DNA of 64,000 nt from Chloroflexota bacterium (GTDB lineage Bacteria > Chloroflexota > Anaerolineae > Anaerolineales > Villigracilaceae), in assembly GCA_016223135.1 (NCBI GenBank), contig JACRPQ010000006.1, positions 124,001 to 188,000 on the forward strand, read 5' to 3'. Shown here piece by piece: positions 40,980-48,674 of this stretch. A program made the translations under genes and the position numbers. The notes beneath the pieces are model-generated. The model had not been told where the DNA came from. It did not search any database and saw only the letters and a program-made list of their open reading frames with translations. How positions within the stretch are numbered: the first letter of the stretch is position 1; each line of letters starts with the position of its first letter.

Positions 40980-41050
40980 CGTAGCGCAGAATTTATTCTG
41001 CCTGTCTGCCGCAGTCAGGCACCCAACGGCGACATGAATGTCGCGCTACG
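40980..41050. repeat. Y-shaped hairpin element with CGTAGCGC ends
   Basis: Outer arms CGTAGCGC and GCGCTACG enclose GCAGAAT-TT-ATTCTGC and GCGACAT-GA-ATGTCGC plus a weaker CTG/CAG stem. Same plan as the cores of 51734-51817 and 53666-53749. A relic GAAACCctaaaGGTTTC palindrome of MITE family 1 follows at the end of the next gene (41080-41098). Confidence 0.8.
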
Positions 41051-41089
41051 AACTTTTCGCAGTAAACCCAAGATGTTTTCAAGAAACCT

Positions 41090-41998
41090 TTAGGGTTTCC
41101 TCTCTTCTGTTTCGAGCCGCGGCAGGCGCTTCCCAATCTCGAAGCGCGAACGCGCCTCCACCAGGCTTTCGCGGTACAGTTCCAGGTTGCGGTCTTCGAG
41201 ATGGTCGAACATTTGCAGGCTTTTGCTGCCCGTCGTCACATAGCGCAGCGGATCGGGGTCCAGTTTGGCGGCGATGATTTCCTCCGAGCCGCGCGCCTGC
41301 GCCAGCCGCCAGGCAATCGGGTTGACGATCATGCTGTGTCCGAAGTAGTACCCGCCCCCGGCGTCCGGACCGACCGAGTTGGTCGCCACCATGTACACAT
41401 GATTGTCGTAGGCGCGGGCGCTGTTGGTCAGGTGCCAAATATCGAAACTCCTGAGCAGCGCCGAGGGGCGCGTGATGACCTCCGCGCCCTTCACCGCCAA
41501 AATGCGCGAGAGTTCGGGAAAGTCGCCGTCGTAGCAGATAATCATGCCGATACTGCCAAGCGCGGTTTCATAGACCTCGGCGCGGTTGCCCACCGTCACC
41601 CAGCCGCCGCACATGGCGCGCTCCAACGGAAACGGATGCGTTTTATCGTAGATGCCGATGATTTCACCATCGGGACCGATCAGGATGGACGAGTTGTAGA
41701 TAATCCCCCGTTCGGGTCCGCGGCGATACGTGGGCCACACCACATGAACGCCATGCGCCTTTGCCGCCTTTTGAATATCGGCGGTGATGCGTCCGGGCGC
41801 GTCGTCCAGCAAATCCCAGAGTTCGTTGACTTCGAGATTGGTCACGAAGCCCGTCGTCACCGTTTCGGGGAAAACAATCAACTCGGCGTCGTTTTCCTTG
41901 ACGGCTTTCTCCAGCCACACCACCGACTTTTCAATGTTTGCCTTGATGTCATTGGGTGCGATTGCGATTTGTACGCACGCGGCGATAAATTCTTTCAT
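41090..41998 (-). CDS. Carbon-nitrogen hydrolase (nitrilase superfamily)
   Basis: 302 aa. The Glu-Lys-Cys triad is visible: ELIVFPETVTTGF (Glu), IGIYDKTHPFPLE (Lys), IGMIICYDGDFPELSRIL (Cys in ICYDGDFPE). The superfamily includes N-carbamoyl amino acid amidohydrolases, beta-ureidopropionase and amidases. Within this cluster a carbamoyl- or amide-cleaving step after ring opening is plausible. The last residues (EERKP) are encoded by a relic of the MITE family 1 palindrome, so the C-terminus may have been changed by that element. AGGAGAGAGAGC precedes the ATG. Confidence 0.93.
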   Translation of the reverse strand: MKEFIAACVQIAIAPNDIKANIEKSVVWLEKAVKENDAELIVFPETVTTGFVTNLEVNELWDLLDDAPGRITADIQKAAKAHGVHVVWPTYRRGPERGIIYNSSILIGPDGEIIGIYDKTHPFPLERAMCGGWVTVGNRAEVYETALGSIGMIICYDGDFPELSRILAVKGAEVITRPSALLRSFDIWHLTNSARAYDNHVYMVATNSVGPDAGGGYYFGHSMIVNPIAWRLAQARGSEEIIAAKLDPDPLRYVTTGSKSLQMFDHLEDRNLELYRESLVEARSRFEIGKRLPRLETEERKP

Positions 41999-42022
41999 GC
42001 TCTCTCTCCTTTTGGCTTGTGG

Positions 42023-42094
42023 GGCAAATCTCCGATTTGCCTGCGCAAGTCAAAGACTTGCGCTACGAGTTGCTTGTGCGAGTCAGAGACTCGC
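42023..42094. repeat. Three hairpins with 3-nt loops and TC/GA closing pairs
   Basis: GGCAAATC-TCC-GATTTGCC, GCGCAAGTC-AAA-GACTTGCGC and GCGAGTC-AGA-GACTCGC in 72 bp. Loops differ, stems pair perfectly. The group ends 1 bp before the stop codon of fdrA. Confidence 0.9.
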
Positions 42095-42095
42095 G

Positions 42096-43823
42096 TTACG
42101 TCTTGCTTTTCATGCGCGCCAGAATGTTCATCAATTTTTCATTGCCGCCCGCCGCCGGTCTCCAGTCCACGTGAACCACTTCGGCTTTTTGCGCGGCAAG
42201 GCTCTCGGTAAACGACTCCAGCCCGACGTTGATCGCCGCCAGCGGCTCTTTGATGGCGGAAAGATTTACCTCCGCAAATGCGGACGGCGCGGTCTGACCT
42301 GCGGGATTCAACGCCCGCAGCAAACGACCGACGCGGCGCGCCGCGGCGTCATTGCTCGTCTCGACGACCGCGCCCGCTTCTTTCAACGCCCGAACCTGCT
42401 CCGCCATATTTTGCGGATCCTCATCCGTGCCTGAGACGACCGCCACCACCTCCAGGTGACGTCCGTTCTCCGCAGCGGCGCGGCGGGCTTTGGCAATGGC
42501 AGGCGCCAGTTCGCCGGCGGGGTCGGGATGCGCGCCATAGCCGAGGACCACATCCAGCAGGATGACCGCCACTTCAGGGTCAGCCGCTTCCTTTTCCAGG
42601 CGGCGGATGCGCAGGTCGTTGTCCATCATCGGGTGCAGCCGCCCGACGGTGAATTCGTCTTCGCCCAAATCAATCAGCGTGTGTTCCTGGCTGGTCAGGG
42701 AATCTTTCAGGCGCAGTTCCTTGTTCAGCGGCGCGTTGGAATAGACGGCGGGCAGATATTCGCGCAAAACCAGTTGCGCCTCGTATGCCAGCGTGCCTCC
42801 CGAAAACAACCCGCGCAGGTAACGCTGTCCCGGCGCAAACAGGGCGGGGTTGAAATCGTCTTCTTTCTGCGCGGTCGTTTTGGAAAGATGAACGGCGAGT
42901 TCGGCGGCTTCGTCGAAGGTCGTCACGAAGGTGACGTTGTCAACTCTGCGCATGGCGGTGGCGTACCCGATGAAATCCACAACGACGGGCTTTCCCGTCC
43001 GGCGCGCGGCTTCGATGAGTTCACCCGCCACTTTGGGCGAGGGCGGCTTGGAGACAAGCACAATGACGCGGGTGTCGGGGTCGCGGCGCAGCAAGTCCAA
43101 TGCCTGGCGCGCCGTGATGGCATTGACCGCCTCGGAGAGGTCGCGTCCGCCGGTGCCGAGCGCGTGGGTGACGCCGCCGCCCATCTGGTGGATGCGAACC
43201 GTCACCTGCTGGAGTCCCGTCCCCGAAGCGGCGACCAAGCCAATCGGTCCGCGCCGAACCTTGTTGGCAAATCCCAAGCCAACACCGTTGACGATGGCGG
43301 TGCCGCAGTCGGGTCCCATCACCAGCAAGCCTTTTTGCGCGGCTTCCTGTTTCAATGAAATTTCATCCTCGAGGGGAACGTTGTCGCTGTAAAGGAAGAC
43401 GTGCTTGTTCATGCCGAGCGCTTCGCGGGTCACGCCGGCGGCGTAACGCCCGGGGACGGAGACGAGCACCCATCCCGCCGAGGGCAGGCGCTTGGCGGCG
43501 GATTCCATGCTCTGCGAGCGGTACTCCTGCGAGACGCCCTCGCTGCGCCGCGCCGCGATGAGTTCGTCCACTCTTTGCAGAGCCATTTGCGCCGCCGCTT
43601 CGCTCTCGCCTTTGACGACGATCGCCAAGTCGTTGACGCCCGCCCCTTTGATTTCATCCGCCAGCAAGCCGGCTTGCGCCAGCAGGTCCTTGTTGGCTTC
43701 GGTTGCCATCACCACCCCGGCGTCCAGCACGCCGGGCAGGTCTGCCAGCGAGCGCTGCAATTTCATCAGCACGGCAGAATCGTAATAAACACCAGAACGA
43801 ATTTCAGATTTGATGAAGGTCAT
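42096..43823 (-). CDS. fdrA: FdrA family protein (succinyl-CoA synthetase-like)
   Basis: 575 aa. The N-terminal part (IKSEIRSGVYYDSAVLMKLQ, MATEANKDLLAQAGL) and the central LLVMGPDCGTAIVNGVGLGF, GLVAASGTGLQQVTVRIHQM and THALGTGGRDLSEAV are diagnostic for FdrA. The second half resembles a CoA-ligase-type domain (VILLDVVLGYGAHPDPAGEL). FdrA is one of the E. coli oxamate carbamoyltransferase subunits. Start choice is uncertain: ATG 43823 (MTFIKSE) fits homologues best, while 43835 and 43883 are in frame, none with a good ribosome site. A palindrome (ACGCAgaaagTGCGT) lies just upstream. Works with DUF1116 and DUF2877 of the same block. Confidence 0.93.
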   Translation of the reverse strand: MTFIKSEIRSGVYYDSAVLMKLQRSLADLPGVLDAGVVMATEANKDLLAQAGLLADEIKGAGVNDLAIVVKGESEAAAQMALQRVDELIAARRSEGVSQEYRSQSMESAAKRLPSAGWVLVSVPGRYAAGVTREALGMNKHVFLYSDNVPLEDEISLKQEAAQKGLLVMGPDCGTAIVNGVGLGFANKVRRGPIGLVAASGTGLQQVTVRIHQMGGGVTHALGTGGRDLSEAVNAITARQALDLLRRDPDTRVIVLVSKPPSPKVAGELIEAARRTGKPVVVDFIGYATAMRRVDNVTFVTTFDEAAELAVHLSKTTAQKEDDFNPALFAPGQRYLRGLFSGGTLAYEAQLVLREYLPAVYSNAPLNKELRLKDSLTSQEHTLIDLGEDEFTVGRLHPMMDNDLRIRRLEKEAADPEVAVILLDVVLGYGAHPDPAGELAPAIAKARRAAAENGRHLEVVAVVSGTDEDPQNMAEQVRALKEAGAVVETSNDAAARRVGRLLRALNPAGQTAPSAFAEVNLSAIKEPLAAINVGLESFTESLAAQKAEVVHVDWRPAAGGNEKLMNILARMKSKT

Positions 43824-43930
43824 AATGGAATCCATTCCTGCAGCAGTGCGCCGCACTACACGGTTGATATTTACTTTGACCATGAAAGCGCTACGCACTT
43901 TCTGCGTAACATCTATAAGGGGTTATTCTG

Positions 43931-45139
43931 CTAAATTGCTTTTTGGGCTTTCAACGATTCGATTTCTTCGGGGGCATAACCGAGCAAAGCAGAAAGCACT
44001 TCTTCGGTGTGCTGTCCCAGCGCCGGCGGAGGAGCGTGGATTTCGGCGGGCGTTTCCGAAAGTTTATAGGGAAAGCCCGTCAGTTTGACCGCGCCCGCTG
44101 TCGGATGTTCCGTTTCGAGTATCATGTCCCGCGCCTGCGTTTGTGGGTGGGCGAACGCTTGCGGGATGGAGTTGATGGGTCCGCAGGGCAGACCTGCTTT
44201 GGCAATATCCGCCAGCCATTCGTCCACGCAGCGCTGGGAAAAGATTTTGTTGAGTTCCTCCACAAGGACTTCGCGGTGGGCAACCCGCGCCCCGTTGGTG
44301 GCGAAGCGGGGGTCGGCTTTTAATTCCGGGTGATTGAGAAGATTGCACAGGGTATCCCATTGGCGCTCGTTGGCAACTCCCAAAATGAACCAGCCGTCGC
44401 GCGCGGTGAACGCTTCGTATGGCGCAAGGTTGGGATGCGCGTTGCCGAGTCGGCGGGGCGGGTTGCCTCCCACCAGATAGTTGGAGGCGACGTTGGTCAG
44501 CAGAGCCAGGTGCGAATCGAAGAGGGAAATATCCACCAACTGCCCTTCGCCGGTCAGGTCGCGGGCGCGCAGTGCGGCGAGGATGGCGGTGGCGGCAAAC
44601 ATGCCGGCGGTGATGTCAATGATGGGAATGCCGACGCGTGAGGGAGGTCCCTCCACGGGACCGGTGATGCTCATCATCCCGCCTTCCGCTTGGAGAATGG
44701 CGTCGTAGCCGGGGCGCTCGGCGTAAGGTCCCGTGCGACCGTAGCCGCTGATGGAGCAGTAAATCAATGTGGGATACAGACGATGCAAATCGTTGTACCC
44801 AAGCCCAAGTTTATCCAAATCGCCCGTGCGATAGTTCTCAACCAGCACATCTGAGATGCCCGCCAGCCGGCGGACGATCTCCTGCCCTTCGGCGCTTTGG
44901 ATGTTGACGGTGATGCTGCGCTTGTTGCGGTTGGCGGCGATGAAATACGCCGATTCGCCCGGATACGGACCGTAGGGCTTGCCGACAAACGGCGGACCCC
45001 AGCCGCGGCTTTCGTCGCCGCTGATGGGACGCTCAACTTTAATTACATCCGCGCCCAAGTCCCCCAGCATCATGGTGCAGTAGGGACCAGCAAGGGCGCG
45101 GGTGATGTCTAAAATTCGAATGTTATGAAGGGGACGCAT
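43931..45139 (-). CDS. CaiB/BaiF family (class III) CoA transferase
   Basis: 402 aa. GPYCTMMLGDLGADVIKVER and SITVNIQSAEGQEIVRRLAG are conserved; the catalytic Asp is in ERPGYDAILQAEGGMMSITG. HPNLAPYEAFTARDGWFILG and CVDEWLADIAKAGLPCGPIN complete the interlocked dimer fold. Class III enzymes swap CoA between carboxylic acids such as oxalate, formate, succinate or carnitine. Because oxalyl/oxamyl compounds are handled by FdrA-type systems, oxalyl-CoA chemistry is a tempting but unproven link. First gene of the block, behind a promoter at 45170-45197. AAGAGA serves as a weak ribosome site. Confidence 0.93.
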   Translation of the reverse strand: MRPLHNIRILDITRALAGPYCTMMLGDLGADVIKVERPISGDESRGWGPPFVGKPYGPYPGESAYFIAANRNKRSITVNIQSAEGQEIVRRLAGISDVLVENYRTGDLDKLGLGYNDLHRLYPTLIYCSISGYGRTGPYAERPGYDAILQAEGGMMSITGPVEGPPSRVGIPIIDITAGMFAATAILAALRARDLTGEGQLVDISLFDSHLALLTNVASNYLVGGNPPRRLGNAHPNLAPYEAFTARDGWFILGVANERQWDTLCNLLNHPELKADPRFATNGARVAHREVLVEELNKIFSQRCVDEWLADIAKAGLPCGPINSIPQAFAHPQTQARDMILETEHPTAGAVKLTGFPYKLSETPAEIHAPPPALGQHTEEVLSALLGYAPEEIESLKAQKAI

Positions 45140-45169
45140 GGTCTCTTTTCGCAGCGATTGGATGGGTTG

Positions 45170-45197
45170 ATTATATACAATTCAGTCAGTTCCGCAA
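45170..45197 (-). promoter_or_regulatory. Sigma70-like promoter for the 22-kb catabolic block
   Basis: On the minus strand: -35 TTGCGG (45192-45197), 16-bp spacer, -10 TATAAT (45170-45175), about 30 bp upstream of the CoA transferase start. No obvious operator palindrome overlaps it. Confidence 0.65.
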
Positions 45198-45582
45198 GTA
45201 TATTTGTCTGTTCAATCGCAATGGGAGGGAAAGCAAACTTTTAGGGTTTTGTGTACGGTAAAGAATTCTCAAAAACCTTTGCCGCAAAGCATGGGTATAA
45301 TCTTCAGAAAGTTGCCAGGGGGTTGAAAATTGTAGAACGCTCAGTTGTGTATTTTGCACTCTTTGCGCAGCACACAAAAGCGGCGGCAGAGACCGCCGAG
45401 TATGCGCTTGGAAAATTTTTGTTTGCAACAGAGCTAGCGACCCGACAGTTTCAAATGGGACGCTGAAAAACGCAGATAAACGCAGAAAAAAAAACTAACT
45501 CAGCGTAAATCAGCGTTCATCTGCGTCCCAAAACAAAAGTGTCGGGTTAGTAACAGAGTAATTTTAGAACAGCGAGGCAGAG
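45198..45582. other. Repeat-filled gap between divergent genes
   Basis: Contains a half copy of MITE family 1 (about 45232-45272: gggaaagcaaacttttaggg ... gtgtacggtaaagaa). A block near 45350-45433 is related to 2640-2700, and a family 2 element lies at 45434-45551. No gene. The promoter of xdhC must be in or beside these elements. Confidence 0.65.
45427..45558. mobile_element. MITE-like family 2, copy A, with 7-bp target duplication
   Basis: Element 45434-45551, flanked by AACAGAG (45427-45433 and 45552-45558). Ends ACCCGACAGTTTcaaaTGGGACGC and, reversed, ACCCGACACTTTtgttTTGGGACGC are inverted repeats. Against the 55.7-kb copy both arms carry the same T-to-C change (CCCGACA instead of CCTGACA), so pairing is kept. 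Confidence 0.85.
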
Positions 45583-46659
45583 ATGCGAGAAGTGATTGCA
45601 GAAATCGAGACCTGGCGCAAGGCAGGCAAACAAATTGCCCTGGCAATGAATGTCCGAAAAGACGGCACGTCGCTGCGTCCGCTGGGCGCCAAAATGGCAA
45701 TGACCAGCAATATGGAAATTGCCGGCTCGCTGACGGGCGGCTGTATCGAAGGGGCGGTGTATGAGGAGGCGCAGGTTGTCATGCGGGAGGGGACGCCGAG
45801 GTTGATTCGTTATGGCGTGCCAGACGATGAACGTCCCTGGGAAATCGGTCTGAGCTGCGGCAGTTCGCTGGAAGTGTTCATTGAATCGTTGGATTCGCCC
45901 GCATGGCGCGCGCTGTATCCGCCGCTGAAAGCCTGCCTCGATGAAAATCAACTGGCGGCAGTGGTGACAGTCATTGCGGGAGAGGGGCTGGGGAATAAAC
46001 TTCTCGTCCGCTCGGATGGGCGCAGGCTGGGGAGTCTCGGGTCGGCAGCGCTGGATGCGGATGCGGCGGCTTGGGCGCAGGAACAGATGAGGGTTCAAGA
46101 ATCAGGCTGGAGGGAGTTCGAGGCGCGGCAGGTCTTTGTGGATGTCCTGCCGCCGCCGGCGCGTCTGATCATCATTGGGGCAGTGCATATTGCCATCCCG
46201 TTGGTGACGCTGGCAAAGACGCTCGGCTTCCGCACGATTGTGGTGGATCCGCGCACAGCCTTCGCCACACGCGAACGTTTTCCTCATGCGGACGAATTGC
46301 TTGTTGAGTGGACCTCTGATGCGCTGAAGAGGCTGCGCCTCGACGAGAATACGTATGTCGCCGCGCTCAGCCATGATGAAAAGTTGGATAATCCTGCCTT
46401 GCAGGTTGCGCTTTCGAGTCCCGCGCGTTATGTGGGGGTGTTGGGCGCGCGCAAGAACATCAGCAAACGGCTGGATGCGCTGCGCGAAATGGGCGTGACG
46501 GAGGAGCAGTTATCCCGTTTGCAGGCGCCGATTGGGCTGCGGCTTGGGGCAGTGGACGCGGAGGAAATTGCGTTGTCCATTCTGGCGGCGATGGTGGCGG
46601 CAAAGCATGGAGCGCTGGAAGCGAATGAACGTCGGCACCTCTTGCAGGCACACCAATAA
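45583..46659 (+). CDS. xdhC: XdhC/CoxF family molybdenum hydroxylase maturation protein
   Basis: 358 aa. N-terminal XdhC domain: RKDGTSLRPLGAKMAMTSNM, AGSLTGGCIEGAVYEEAQ, EIGLSCGSSLEVFIE, with the two conserved cysteines in GGCIE and LSCGS. C-terminal Rossmann domain: RLIIIGAVHIAIPLVTLA, AALSHDEKLDNPALQVAL, YVGVLGARKNISKRLDAL. XdhC binds and sulfurates the molybdenum cofactor and inserts it into the large subunit, here presumably the one at 32436-34793. It is transcribed divergently from the catabolic block. GAGGCAGAG precedes the ATG. Confidence 0.93.
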   Translation: MREVIAEIETWRKAGKQIALAMNVRKDGTSLRPLGAKMAMTSNMEIAGSLTGGCIEGAVYEEAQVVMREGTPRLIRYGVPDDERPWEIGLSCGSSLEVFIESLDSPAWRALYPPLKACLDENQLAAVVTVIAGEGLGNKLLVRSDGRRLGSLGSAALDADAAAWAQEQMRVQESGWREFEARQVFVDVLPPPARLIIIGAVHIAIPLVTLAKTLGFRTIVVDPRTAFATRERFPHADELLVEWTSDALKRLRLDENTYVAALSHDEKLDNPALQVALSSPARYVGVLGARKNISKRLDALREMGVTEEQLSRLQAPIGLRLGAVDAEEIALSILAAMVAAKHGALEANERRHLLQAHQ

Positions 46660-46669
46660 AAAGTGTCCC

Positions 46670-46699
46670 TTGACGAATTCTCGTGAGCGGGAGTATAGT
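46670..46699 (+). promoter_or_regulatory. Sigma70-like promoter of the NitT/Tau-type transporter
   Basis: -35 TTGACG (46670-46675), 18-bp spacer, -10 TATAGT (46694-46699). Transcription should begin near 46706, giving a leader of about 150 nt before the permease start. Confidence 0.75.
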
Positions 46700-46705
46700 C
46701 GCGCA

Positions 46706-46858
46706 GATTATGGATAGCTTGCCTTCGCTTGATTCTGATCATAGTACCACTCGAAATCCCAGCCAGTTGGAAACGCTGGGGCGGGTTTAACCTGCCTCGA
46801 ACAGGTCGCCTCCTGCCCTGTGCCCCAACTGGCGCAGGGCATTTTATTTGGAGGTGAC
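46706..46858 (+). promoter_or_regulatory. Structured leader with terminator/antiterminator switch, candidate riboswitch
   Basis: An 11-bp terminator hairpin (TGCCCTGTGCC 46814-46824, loop CCAACT, GGCGCAGGGCA 46831-46841) is followed by TTTTATTT. Its loop and right arm CCAACTGGC (46825-46833) are exactly complementary to GCCAGTTGG (46762-46770), an antiterminator. GCCAGTTGG in turn overlaps a 6-bp hairpin CCCAGC / GCTGGG (46758-46763, 46775-46780). Between them is GGCGGG-tttaa-CCTGCC. The ribosome site GGAGGTGA lies right after the T tract. I could not match it to TPP, guanidine, SAM, fluoride, Mn or T-box consensus. Confidence 0.7.
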
Positions 46859-48583
46859 ATGGGATTGCTTCAAAACACAGCAGTACCGCCCAAAGAACGC
46901 CTCGAGCGTTCCTTCACAGGGGGCGACGCAATCGTCATCCTTTTTCTTGTCGCGCTGCTTTATGGAGGCGCGCGGCTCGCGTTTGACGCGCCCGCTTTCA
47001 TTGAAGGTCCGCAGATTTCGCTGAAACCGTCCACTCTGCCGTGGTACACCCTGCTTTCGGTGGGACGGATGCTGGCGGCATACCTCCTCTCGCTATTATT
47101 CACGCTCACCTATGGACGGATGGCGGCATACAATCGCCGCGCCGAATCCATCCTCATGCCTTTGCTGGATGTCTTGCAGAGCGTGCCGATTCTTTCCTTC
47201 CTGCCTGTCGTCCTGCTGGGCTTGAACGCCATCCTGCCCCAGCGGACTGCCGCCGAACTGGCGTCCATTGTGTTGATCTTTACCAGTCAGGCATGGAACA
47301 TGACCTTCGGCTGGTATCAATCGCTCACCACAATTCCAAAAGAATTGCGCGAGGCAAGTTCAATCTTCCGCCTGAATGCCTGGCTGCGTTTCAAGCGGCT
47401 GGAACTGCCCTTCGCCATGATCGGGCTGATTTGGAACAGCATCATGTCATGGGCAGGCGGCTGGTTTTTCCTCATGGCGGCGGAGATTTTCACAGTGGGA
47501 TCGAAGGACTTTCGCCTGCCCGGTTTAGGCGCGTATCTTCACGAAGCCGCCAACCAGGGCGACTTTCGCGCAATCGCCTTCGGCTTGATTGCTTTGATAC
47601 TCACCATCGTCGCCCTCGATCAGTTTCTATGGCGTCCGCTCCTGGTTTGGGCAGACCGCTTCAAAGTGGAAATGACGGAGAGCGATGAACCGCCAACCTC
47701 GTGGTTTTATGATCTGATTCACACATCCCGCTTGTTCCTATGGTTTGGTTCGCTATTCGAAAAGGCAAATGAAGGATTCGATCACTGGATGATTCGCCGC
47801 GCGCCGATGAAAGCGGACTGGGACGAAAACGGCTCGAAACTGAACTGGAGGTTGGTCGCCTTCTATTTGCTGATCGGCGCCTTTATCATCTACGGCGGCT
47901 ATCGCGCCGTAGAGATGCTGCTCTCCGTCCCCCTGCCGCAATGGGGTCAGATTGGGACGGGCGTGCTGGCTACAGCCCTGCGCGTGGGCGTCTCGCTGGT
48001 CATCGCGCTATTGTGGACCATCCCCGTCGGCGTCGCCATCGGAACGAATCGCCGCGTCGCCACAGTCCTCCAGCCCATTGTTCAGGTCACTGCCGCGGTG
48101 CCAGCAACCGCCATTTTCCCCATCCTTCTGCTCTTCTTCATCAACATGACAGGCGGATTGAACCTCGCCGCCATCTTCCTGATGCTGATGGGCACGCAGT
48201 GGTATCTGCTCTTCAACGTCATTGCGGGCGCAAGCGCCATTCCGCAGGATTTGAAGCACACGTCTTCTTTACTGGGTCTTTCGCGCTGGGAACGGTGGCG
48301 CACGCTGATCCTGCCCGCGTTATTTCCATACATCATCACGGGTTCCATCACCGCCAGCGGCGGCGCATGGAACGCCAGCATCGTGGCAGAGTATGTTCAC
48401 TTCGGCGGGCAGACGTTGTTTGCCACAGGCATCGGCTCGCTGATCTCGCAAGCAACCGCCCATGGCGATTACCCTTTGCTGCTTGCCTCCACGCTGAGCA
48501 TGATTTTGGCAGTCGTCCTTGCCAATCGTCTGTTCTGGCGGCGGCTGTATCGGATCGCCGAAGAAAAATATCGTCTGGAATAA
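46859..48583 (+). CDS. NitT/Tau-type ABC transporter, double permease
   Basis: 574 aa with two binding-protein-dependent permease domains in one chain, about 20-260 and 330-574. Coupling-loop motifs appear twice: TIPKELREASSIFRLNAWLR in the first and ASAIPQDLKHTSSLLGLSRW in the second. GGAGGTGAC before ATG 46859 sets the start. Unlike the common single-domain SsuC/TauC proteins, the fused form pairs with ATPases bearing an AAA-associated C-terminus, as here. No substrate-binding protein gene is visible in the window. Substrate unknown; nitrate, sulfonates, thiamine precursors or metals are transported by relatives. Confidence 0.88.
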   Translation: MGLLQNTAVPPKERLERSFTGGDAIVILFLVALLYGGARLAFDAPAFIEGPQISLKPSTLPWYTLLSVGRMLAAYLLSLLFTLTYGRMAAYNRRAESILMPLLDVLQSVPILSFLPVVLLGLNAILPQRTAAELASIVLIFTSQAWNMTFGWYQSLTTIPKELREASSIFRLNAWLRFKRLELPFAMIGLIWNSIMSWAGGWFFLMAAEIFTVGSKDFRLPGLGAYLHEAANQGDFRAIAFGLIALILTIVALDQFLWRPLLVWADRFKVEMTESDEPPTSWFYDLIHTSRLFLWFGSLFEKANEGFDHWMIRRAPMKADWDENGSKLNWRLVAFYLLIGAFIIYGGYRAVEMLLSVPLPQWGQIGTGVLATALRVGVSLVIALLWTIPVGVAIGTNRRVATVLQPIVQVTAAVPATAIFPILLLFFINMTGGLNLAAIFLMLMGTQWYLLFNVIAGASAIPQDLKHTSSLLGLSRWERWRTLILPALFPYIITGSITASGGAWNASIVAEYVHFGGQTLFATGIGSLISQATAHGDYPLLLASTLSMILAVVLANRLFWRRLYRIAEEKYRLE

Positions 48584-48594
48584 CTTACACAAAA

Positions 48595-48649
48595 CGTCCC
48601 GAAGGCTTTCGTAAATCAGGCTTGGTTTTCTGTCAAAGCCTTCGGGACG
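48595..48649 (+). promoter_or_regulatory. Long hairpin between permease and ATPase genes
   Basis: Perfect 15-bp stem CGTCCCGAAGGCTTT / AAAGCCTTCGGGACG around a 25-nt loop, with no T tract behind it. Better suited to mRNA stabilisation or processing than to termination, giving unequal expression of the two genes. Confidence 0.75.
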
Positions 48650-48674
48650 GTGCAAACATGATGGAGTAATTTTT

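Noticed and set aside
46706-46858. TPP, guanidine-I, SAM, Mn or fluoride riboswitch
   Set aside because: The conserved sequence blocks of these classes were not found; only the expression platform is clear.
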